From: Rhynchopus sp. YZ270_cl-10
Lineage: Eukaryota > Euglenozoa > Diplonemea > Diplonemida > Diplonemidae
NCBI GenBank assembly: GCA_964035575.1
Contig: OZ037926.1
Span: 992,001 to 1,056,000, forward strand
DNA: 64,000 nucleotides
Reading direction: 5' to 3'
This document shows positions 28,203-36,197 of this stretch, one piece after another (position 1 is the first letter of the stretch; the number at the start of each line of letters is the position of its first letter). A program made the translations under genes and the position numbers. The notes under the pieces were generated by a model. It did no database searches and had not been told where the DNA came from. It was given only the letters and a program-made list of their open reading frames with translations.

Positions 28203-31104
28203 ATGGAGGTGGATCCGGAGACCCATGACAGCAATCACCAGGACCCGCACAGTGCAGACATGGCGGAAGGCAGGGGGGTTGACACTGATGCCACGAACGG
28301 TGCTGCCGCTGATGTGACGGACCTGGAGGAATGTGTGGACACAGAAGGGGGGGTAGAGGACACAGACATGGTGTCTGTGGATGAAGAGTCGAACAACGAG
28401 GAGTTTGACGTGCTTGGATGCCAGCAATGCAAGTTCCCGATCAGCCACGCAACCGACATCCTTATGGAGAAGGCCGAAGCAATAGGCCCCACAGTGTATC
28501 ACTACGACCTGGACCTGGACATGGTGAACACAGAGATCCCATGCTATTCAAGCGACAACCCAAGCGGAATGCGGTTCGATGTTGTCAGGGTATGGAAACT
28601 CTATTGTCTCGAAGAGGGGATTCAGCTTTTCTCGGTGGAAAAAAAGTTTGGTATCTTTTTGAGTATAGCGATGCGTCCAGAGGCGTTTGCATTATCAGAT
28701 TTTTTATTTTAGGTGTCTAAGCGAGCTTAGGTTCATCTGACAAAGCATTTTTTTTCTTTTCATATCAGATGTAAACCACGAAATGGATTGTAGGACTGCA
28801 TAGTTGGTGTCCACCCCCCGGTGTACAGCTGGTCATATACCAAAATACACTGTTCACAAGAGGACTTTGTGTTCCTGTGTAGCAACCTTTTTTTTATGAT
28901 TCATTTTTCAAGATTGCTCTGTTTTATGTCGTGCCTGGAAGCTACTCCGTAGTGCTAGGACTCCCCCTGGGTTTAAGAGGCGTTGTGCACTATAAAATCA
29001 TTCACCTTTCCCTTTTTTTTTTTTTGCAGACAAAGCCGCATGAGTACATCACCACGCACGGACCGGAGTGTCCTGAGCATTCATTCTTCCCTGGATACGC
29101 GTGGACGTCGATATCGTGCGGGCGGTGTTCAAAGCACTTGGGATGGGGCTTCACCCCCATCCCCACAGAAGCGACTGCTGCCACACTAGCTGCAGCAGTG
29201 GCCCTGCTGGTCTCCGTCGCTGGGGGAGAGGAATGGACAGGGACCATGGAAGCAACAGAAGCGACATTTGATTATACAAAGTCCTTCTCGTTCTTTGGGT
29301 ATGAAAAAACAAGCCTCCTTACTTCCCAGAGCTTTCTACACCACCCACTGACTACCTGGCCAAGAGGAAACCTCTATAAGGCGAAGTGGTCCACAGTATC
29401 GTACTTTCGTACTGCTTTTTGTCATCCTTCCCCTCTTTTACTATCTACAGCAGAGTCTCAGAAAATGTGTTGTATAGTGGAATAGTGGGGGGGATGGGGG
29501 TTTCTCAACAATATAACAACGTTTTCAACTGATGAGAAAAAAACCCACCCCCATCCAGTATGGGTATTGCGGTATCCCGCAATACCCATAGAATAATCTT
29601 TATTTTTGTGTGGTCATGGGTTCATGCTGAACTTCGCTGTCATGATTTTTGCGATCATACTCATTGCAGACTGCATGGTCTTGTAGGCATACTTCTCATC
29701 CCTCCACTGCAGAGTGCAAGGGCTGCAAGCTTTCCTCATCTGACGTATTAATGTCTCCTCCCATAGCGAGGGGGTTCTTGGCACTGCCTACGTGGCAGCG
29801 CACGCTTCGTAAGGCGTGTCACGATGAAGGCGGGAGCGGGAGCAGTACAGCAGGGACTTATGGGTCTCCCCCAGGGAGTCGGAGAGCTGAGTGTCAGAAG
29901 TGACAGCATCTAGAGGAACGGTACGCAAGCGGTCAGGGTGCAGAAGGGCGAAAGGGGGCGTTGGTCAGGAAGGCCTCCACAGCCACATCATCAGCAGTGA
30001 CTGCTTCGTAGTGGTCACCCACCAGCGCAATGACTCGGCGCATGGCGGTGCGCTTCGCATCCCAGTTCTCCGGCTGCACGATGACCAGGGTCCGGACCCT
30101 CACCACAATGACCCCATTGCGCGCATTCGCCGCCAGGTGGAGTGCGAGATCGTCTCCAAGCGTCGCCTTTCAGACCCTCCACGTAGGTGTCGTACGCCGC
30201 ATCCGACCCAAGCGGAATTTGACCAAAAAGGGTCGGATTTAGAGAAATGCTTGTGACCCTTTTTTTTGGGGGGTTTTTTTCCCCTCTTCATAAACACCCA
30301 CACCCACAGCGTAATCCTGACCAAACTGTCGCCACTCAAATTCACCAATAGCACCTTTCTTGAAGAAAGGGAGCGCATGCATGAGGATGTGGTATGAGGC
30401 TGCCCCACCCTCTTCCCCCTCTTGTTTTGAATATCAAGCGTCTTGGAGAAAAAAATGACAAGTCTAGATCTAGAGTGCATTCACGTTGAGGCATAGTCAT
30501 CTTTCAACTTTTCTTTAGCTATCCATTTATTGATTGCATATGATGGTGTGGCTGACGACCCCAAAATAGCAGAAAATAGCACAAAATAGCACCCCCTTTC
30601 AGCCACACCATATGATGAAAAAACTTTTCTTTCTTTGTAGGCCACAGGGTAGTTGTGCCTTCATCCGGATGGCTGGCATCATACGTGGTCAGTCGGAGAT
30701 GCCTGCATCAACAACTACAGTTTTTTTTTGATCAAGCTGACTCCTTTTTTACTCTCTTTTTTTTTGGATCCTGCGAAAAGATATTGTGACTGCTATCCCG
30801 TAAAAACAACAGAACATTCTCTTTTAAATCCCCCTACTACCTACAGGTTGACTTCAACCCGACTGTGATGCTAACAGACGTCATGCGAATGGTGCGTCAG
30901 CTGCACAGTGCCACATACCCGGGCCGCTCTGCCGCCCAGGCTGCTGAGGGCACCCTACTCGACCAGATACTTGCCGAAGCAGATGAGGCAGATGAAGCGC
31001 GGGAACGGGAGGACGGGCAGGAGGAAGGAGGACAAGAGGATGATGACCAGAGCCCCGACATGGACGATGGTGTCATCTCATTGGGGTCGAATGGTAGCGC
31101 GTGA
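28203..31104 (+). CDS. Stand-alone CULT (cereblon thalidomide-binding) domain protein
   Basis: Proposed exons 28203-28589, 29030-29298, 29451-29466 (16-bp microexon, tentative) and 30847-31104 (309 aa). An acidic N-terminus (~1-70) leads into the CULT domain: zinc pair CQQC (C73, C76), then HSFFPGYAWTSISCGRCSKH, LGWGF with zinc pair C159/C162. Spacing matches human cereblon exactly: W386 is W154 and W400 is W168, but W380 of the tri-Trp cage is F148. In cereblon this pocket binds thalidomide-type drugs and C-terminal cyclic imide degrons. No Lon-like N-domain is present, so this is a single-domain type, and no DDB1-binding region can be assumed. After the domain come FDYTKSFSFFG and a helix (NPTVMLTDVMRMVRQLH), then a very acidic tail. 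Exons 1 and 2 are firm; the downstream joins are less sure. Confidence 0.78.
28774..28878 (+). repeat. SINE-like dispersed repeat, copy in CULT gene intron 1
   Basis: About 100 bp with the order AAATGGATTGTAGGACTGCA, GTCCACCC, GTGTACAGCTGG, then ACACTGTTCACAAGAGG, ACTTTGTGTT. The same order is at 35094-35198 and 44705-44793. Copies differ by ~15-25%, so the family is old. Shorter pieces (the ACACTGTCACGAGAGGGCTT half) occur near 15590, 16180, 20795 and 20830. Confidence 0.65.
29560..29591. repeat. Perfect 14-bp hairpin in CULT gene intron 3
   Basis: TATGGGTATTGCGG, a 4-base loop TATC, then CCGCAATACCCATA. It is followed by GAATAATCTTTATTTTTG. Could be a tiny mobile palindrome or an RNA hairpin. 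Confidence 0.6.
29614..30420 (-). pseudogene. Minus-strand coding relic resembling an OTU-type cysteine protease
   Basis: Within the large last intron of the CULT gene the minus strand shows several coding-quality stretches in differing frames: YHILMHALPFFKKGAIGEFE (~30360-30400), YDTYVEGLKGDAW (~30160-30200), DDLALHLAANARNGVIVVRV then VGDHYEAV (~29990-30165), and near the 3' end DEKYAYKTMQSAMSMIAKI closing in a stop at 29614. A W-x-(D/E)-LALHLAAN stretch followed by HYEAV recalls the second half of OTU deubiquitinases, where the His of HY is catalytic. The catalytic Cys motif was not found. Frame breaks between stretches suggest decay, though unseen introns could explain some. Confidence 0.35.
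30545..30609. mobile_element. Tiny MITE, GGTGTGGCTGA family, copy 1
   Basis: Ends GGTGTGGCTGA and TCAGCCACACC, with a perfect 7-bp target duplication ATATGAT (30538-30544, 30610-30616). The interior is CGACCCCAAAATAGCAG and further AAATAGCA units. 65 bp in the CULT gene's last intron. Confidence 0.8.
30638..30720 (+). repeat. Dispersed repeat, TCATCCGGATGGCTGGCAT family (representative)
   Basis: A ~85-95 bp sequence (TGCCTTCATCCGGATGGCTG, CATACGTGGTCAGTCGGAG, TGCCTGCAT) recurs at ~51550-51612, ~58770-58860 and ~59230-59300, same strand, 80-90% alike. Three of the four copies are followed by CAACAAC or TAACTTCACTT. Non-coding, between genes or in an intron; family unknown. Confidence 0.65.
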
Positions 31105-32505
31105 AAGGAACAGCTATTTCTGCTGAACGTAAAAGCAGACTACCTACTAGCACAAAATCTTGGACCAATATTGAATACATACCCGAGTTACCCAGGTGCT
31201 TAGACGGTTGTCGAACACAAAAAATGTGTGATACCTTGTTATTTGTATGAGGAGCAAAAGGGGGGTGACGATATTTCAATTTCAGAGTCTCACTCTCATT
31301 AAAAACCTGACGACTTTATGTTGTCTATAACCAAACAAAAATTTCAGAGTCTGCGGGAAGAATACGTCGAGAGGTAGAGGGGAAATGACCAAAAAAATGG
31401 GCCCTCGGCGGGTACAAAAAAAAAAAATGTGGTTGTTTTGTGTTTGATAGCTAATAGGGGTAATTCTTGCGCAGAATTATGGCCCCAATTTGTGAGTGTG
31501 TGTTGTGGTATAAGGGCAGTGAGGCTTCATTTTACGAAGCTTTTTTTTTTTCTTTTTATTGTTTTTGTGTTGTGGCTACTGCACTGTGTGGTCTATAAAC
31601 GAACAAGGAAAAAATATTGTTTCTGTCAAAAAAAAAACAGCCCCTATTACTATCCTCGCAAGTGGTGGCATTTTTCAGGTGCAGAAGGTGGTCATCATAC
31701 AGTGGTGGCTACACATTTCTCAATTTTTCTCTTTTATTTCAGCAAGTTTTCTGCCGATTCTGTTTTTGTTTGTTCGGTGCTTTGCGTCTCCCCCCCGAGA
31801 CGTTTTAGACTACCAGACTTCGTTTAGGTATTTAGGGCTTTGTATTTCAAGTTACATTTATTATTGTGGTCCTGGTGTCTCACAACTTGCACACCATTTT
31901 TTCTCCCCTTCTCTTTTTCAACTTCAGTCATAATCAGTCATACCCATACCCCCTTTTCCCAAAAAAAAAAAAATACCTAGTTCTTTTTATATTCCCCTAC
32001 TGTACCGTGGACGTCCGCAGAGATGTTCACACATTCAAACACTTCGTTTTTTATTTTGAAAAATTGTTGGAGTAGTGTAGTTTGCCTCGGTTGTGTTGCC
32101 CACAGTTTTGTGCAATCTCCACTGTTTTTTAATTGCTTCTTCTCCCACTCCCCCACCGCTCCCTTTGCTAAAGTAGTAGTGTCGAACTGTTGTATTCACC
32201 CCCGCTTTTTCCCCCCTAAAAGCTCGGTCCTATAATTTTATCCCAGTTGGATAAAGCAAAAAAGTTCCTTTTAAAAGAGACTAAGCACACAAGAGGATTG
32301 GTATCATTCTTACCAAACTTCCCCCCTTTTTTTTTTTGACCCGGCGTGAGAGAAATAACCCCGTGGCCCATACGGTCAATCCTCAAAATATGGGTTTTCA
32401 AAAAAAACCCCTCACCTCTCAATCCTCTCTCTCTTCCACCTCATTGCAGTGCTTTTTTTTTTTTGAGGTGACTTAGTACAGAGAGGCTTAGGTTCATCTT
32501 ATAAA

Positions 32506-32537
<32 letters not shown>

Positions 32538-32730
32538 GTTTTTTTGTTTTGTTCGCTAACCCCGCAGTTGGTGGCTGCAAGAAGCTTTTTTTTTGGAGTG
32601 AATGATGGAATAAAACACAGCATAGAGGGGACTGTGTTGTACTCCCCCCCCAGGCAGTATTGTTCGTTGGGAGAGAGAAGATGGCCTTTGCTAAGAAAAC
32701 CATTTTTTTTCAAAGGAAAATGCCGTCATT

Positions 32731-32797
32731 GATGGCTGTCTGCTACTTTCTGCTACTTTCTGCTATTTTCTGCTATTTTGGGGTCGTCAGCCACACC
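32731..32797. mobile_element. Tiny MITE, GGTGTGGCTGA family, copy 2
   Basis: Right end TCAGCCACACC is intact; the left end GATGGCTGTC is diverged. The body TCTGCTATTTTCTGCTATTT is the inverted AAATAGCAG array of copy 1, ending in GGGGTCG. GTCATT lies on both sides (32725-32730 and ~32799-32804). Confidence 0.55.
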
Positions 32798-33388
32798 AGT
32801 CATTTTTTTGTAATGAATAAAGGGGTTTGGCCACTGTGTCCCCTTTTTTTCTTCATTTATATGGAATGCCCGCAGAATGAGTGAGCTTTTTTTTTTTGTG
32901 CTGAAAATGGGAGTGTGTTTTCAAGTGAAGTGCTCTATGGGGTTTAGCCGAGAAGCAGTGCCCTGCCGATGATGTGAAGCGTTTTCCAATTTCTCTTTTA
33001 TTTGTTTTACGCACACTACTTTGTGAGCGGAAAGTGTCAAGGTCGTTCACTGACCCTACCGTGCTCCGCAGCACCGCCACTCAATAGGTGGGATTAGTGT
33101 GTGTGGAAACGTCAACGCATCAAAACAACAAGAAGAGGGGGGGGGGTGTAGAGGGTCGCATTGGCTAACGTTTTTATGTAATTTTTATTATTTTTTCGCT
33201 GGTGGACCATTTCAGTGGTGACCCACACCCTGTGCCACCCCAAAAATGGGTTTCCGGGGGTTTTTGGGGGGTTTTGCGGCAAAAAACGTGAAAAAACGTA
33301 AAAAAATGCGTTTTTATTGGTGTTTTCATGATTTTGTACTGTATACAGCCTATGATTGGAGGAATTTGACATATTTGACTAAATAATT

Positions 33389-34460
33389 CAAACCAAGATC
33401 GGTTCGAAGGGTCCAAAAGGGTGCAGCTCGTCGAAATCAGGCCCACAGGACCCCCAGGAGTACGATTTCCACCGGAGAGTGACCCCAAGAGGCCTCTGGC
33501 ATCCCTAATTTGGCATTTTCTGCCTCCCCCCACAGCCGTGCATTTCGAGCCCCAGCTGAAGCACTTCATCAGGACACGCCATACACACGCCCCTGATCTG
33601 CTCCCCATCCACGAACCTCCTCACGAACTCAGCAGCATCCTCAGACGCTTTTTGTGAGGGGGAGGTCGTTTTTTTATTTGTTACGCCTGGCAGGGTAGGA
33701 GAAGGTGGGCAGTGAGGGGGGAGGGGTGAGGGGGGTGTTTGAGGCGCATACGCACGGGTTCAGGGGGTCATGTTCAACTCAATATTTCAAACCAAGATCG
33801 GTTCGAAGGGTCCAAAAGGGTGCAGCTGGCCGAAATCAGGCCCACAGGACCCCCAGGAGTACGATTTCCACAGGAGAGTGACCCCAAGAGGCCTCTGGCG
33901 GCCCTAAATTGGCATTTTTTAGCCCAAAACCGCCCCTGCCCCCCCATCTGGGGGGGAGGGCAATTTTTCACTCCTTTTCCCCATTTCTAGTGCTTCTAAG
34001 TCCTCCAAAGGATAAAAAACCGGTTCCATTGGGTCCGCAGACCATTTTTGGGGGGGGTATGTACCCAAATTTGCATCATACCCTACTTTATGTGATGGCC
34101 AGGGGAAAAGTCCTGGACTGGACAAGGGGTGGACAAGGGGTGGACAAGCACTTTTTTTGACTCAAAAACTCAAAAAAAATCATTTGTAAGTGGTACAGAA
34201 GCCTGTTGGTCGTTGAAATCAGGTCCACAGGACCCCTGGGACCCGATTTGCACCGGAGAGTCACCAAAATAGACCTCTGGTGATCCAAAAAAATCAATTT
34301 TTTTGCTAAAAAACCACTTTTGCCCATTTTGGGGTAAAAGTCCATTTTTCACTAATTTTCCCCATTTTGGGTATTTCTGAGCCCACCAAAGTGTAAAAAA
34401 ATGGTTTCATTGGATCCTCCGAACATTTTTGGGGTGGGTATGTGTCTAGTTTTCCACGGG
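33389..34460. repeat. Three diverged tandem units (~400 bp period)
   Basis: A ~135-bp block (AAACCAAGATCGGTTCGAAG, GTCCAAAAGGGTGCAGCT, GAAATCAGGCCCACAGGACC, CCAGGAGTACGATTTCCAC) occurs at ~33389 and ~33788 at ~95% identity and, more diverged, at ~34190. The last two units also share a following block (~33960-34060 and ~34346-34445; TTTTCCCCATTT, TTGGGTCCGCAGACC). No inverted ends were found. Function unknown. Confidence 0.65.
33538..33656 (+). other. Possible orphan terminal exon
   Basis: A pyrimidine tract and CCCCCCACAG acceptor are followed by a clean frame to TGA at 33654-33656 (AVHFEPQLKHFIRTRHTHAP, ending ELSSILRRFL). It looks more like protein than its surroundings, but no upstream exon can be joined to it with confidence. 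It may be the last exon of an alternative or decayed gene. Confidence 0.25.
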
Positions 34461-34473
34461 AAACGAGTATCTA

Positions 34474-34990
34474 CCCTCATAGTAAAAATAATGTTTTTTC
34501 AAAAATAAATTAATAAAAAAATGACCCAAAAGTAACATTTTTTTTGTAACAATTTAATAAAATGTTTTATTCGTTTTTTTGCAGTTGGGCAAAAAGTAAC
34601 AAATGTTACAAAGAAAAAATAAAGAGCCATGGTTGAACCACGGGAGTACCATAGGGAACTGGGTTGCTGACCACACGATCCAGGCTGTACCTCAATTTTT
34701 TTTTGCCTGCGGCGCCATTTTCCCTTTTTTGCTCCGCAAAAAAGGGTTCGTTGAGTGACTCTGTGTAAAAAGCTAGATTTTTACACCATCATGTGGCAGG
34801 GGTTTCCGCGCTGTATGCTTTATTAGCCCCCCCAGTAACATTTTTGTTACGCCTGCGGCGTAACAAAAATGTTACAAAAAAATAAAATGCAAAAAATGAA
34901 AAAAGTAACAAAATGCAAAAATGTTATAAAAAAAATAAAAATCGCCGAAATAATTTATTTGTAACAATAACATAATTTATACTATGAGGG
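34474..34990. mobile_element. TA-flanked inverted-repeat element (element E)
   Basis: CCCTCATAGTA at 34474 and its complement TACTATGAGGG ending at 34990, with TA on both sides (34472-34473, 34991-34992). Similarity continues inward (ATAATGTT/AACATAATTTA). The interior has many AAAAGTAACA units and a palindrome TAACATTTTTGTTACGCC with its mirror at ~34836-34875. 517 bp, non-coding. Confidence 0.75.
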
Positions 34991-35093
34991 TATGTCACAA
35001 AAAATTTTTATTTCACTTTTTGTGAGGACAATGCGACCCCCTAGGGGGGGGGTGAGGGAACGACAAAGTGACACTTTTTTTTTTTTCATATTT

Positions 35094-35198
35094 AAACCAC
35101 AAAATGGATGTAGGGACTGCATGGTGGAGGGTCCACCTCAGGTGCACTCCAGCTCTTCCAAAGTACACTGTCACGAGAGGGCTTTGTATTTCAAGCCA
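35094..35198 (+). repeat. SINE-like dispersed repeat, intergenic copy
   Basis: Same block order as 28774-28878: AAAATGGATGTAGGGACTGC, GGGTCCACC, GTGCACTCCAGCT, AAGTACACTGTCACGAGAGG, GCTTTGTATTTCAAG. This is the best preserved copy. Confidence 0.65.
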
Positions 35199-35963
35199 AA
35201 AAGAATTTTTTGCCACAGCCCATTGTTATTGAAAATATGCAGTACGGTTTGTGAAGGACAATGAGAGCGAAGGTTGCAACACAAATGATAACGTTATCTT
35301 AACGGGTGGGTGTACTCACCGGTTTGTTATTGTGCGTGTGAAGGTAAAAATATATGATAAAATAAAATTGCAAGCAAGCTCCAAAGGGGTGTGCCGGCCT
35401 CCCGAACGAGGTCTGACGGAGCAGAGGAAAAAGGAACGAAACAGGAGTGAGGCGCGGATTTTTGTTCAGCCGCTTCAAAAATAGAAGAAAATGATGTGCA
35501 CAGACCCTCGGTAGGCTGTTGTCGATGCAACAAAAAGAAAAAAAAAAGAAAAAAAACGTGACACCAGAGTTTTCTTAATTGTCTCCTTCTCTGCCCTCTT
35601 TGGGATTGCGGTGTGTGCTGTCTGTAAACACCCAGCCCATTGGTGATACGTGTCCTAACGGTCTCTTGGTGGGCGACTGTGGGAGAAACAAAAGGCAAAG
35701 GTAGGTAGGTGGGTGGTGCGCGCTGGCAGAATAACGTTGTTGTGTCTTCCCACTAAAGGAAATATTCAGCTGCAGGAAGTACTGATAAACTGAATTCAAA
35801 TATACACCGCATCTGTGCTCTGCATAGCCCCTTTTAGCATCTGTGTGTGGGGTGGTTCTCTTGCGCGTTGAGTGTGAATGAATTTTAAAAGAGGTGCAGA
35901 AATGTTGCCTTTTCTGGTGGTGAGAGAGAGAGGCAGCGCTTTTATGTACGGCATAGCAGTCTG

Positions 35964-36120
35964 CAGCAACACCGCAACTAAGGCAAGGGAAGGATAAGAC
36001 ATACATCTGCCTATCCCTAGTCAATGCGGGGGAGATATCTTTTCTGTTCCGTTCTGCGCGCATGCTTCTGTTCCTCAGTCAGCAACACAACACCGCAACT
36101 AAGGCAAGGGAAGGATAGAC
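35964..36120 (+). repeat. 121-bp repeat, partial plus full copy, upstream of Cys-rich gene
   Basis: A 40-bp tail (35964-36003) and one full unit (36004-36120) of the repeat that forms the array at 39698-40229. It ends 77 bp before the ATG of the Cys-rich gene, so it is in the promoter or 5' leader. Confidence 0.8.
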
Positions 36121-36197
36121 GTGTCTTTGTATTTGTGTGCAATACCCAATATCTAATAACCACACCACACCAGACATACCACAAAACACCACACATA

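Larger units (their letters stand above)
31105..35963. other. Repeat-rich gene desert of 4.9 kb
   Basis: No complete gene supported. Contents: intron-type repeats (~32277, ~32465), a second GGTGTGGCTGA MITE (32731-32797), the 33389-34460 repeat block, a possible orphan exon (33538-33656), a TA-flanked element (34474-34990) and a SINE-like copy (35094-35198). Long T and A runs break the rest. Confidence 0.5.

Noticed and set aside
30655-30720. Frame from GTGCCTTCATCCGG as an exon of the CULT gene
   Set aside because: The sequence is a dispersed repeat present at three other sites, so it is intronic.
33400-33420. GGTTCGAAGGGTCC as a tRNA B box
   Set aside because: No matching A box or cloverleaf; it is part of a repeated spacer unit also at ~33797.
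36024-36197. Upstream in-frame start for the Cys-rich protein
   Set aside because: It lies in the 121-bp repeat and would put 58 residues before a perfect signal peptide.
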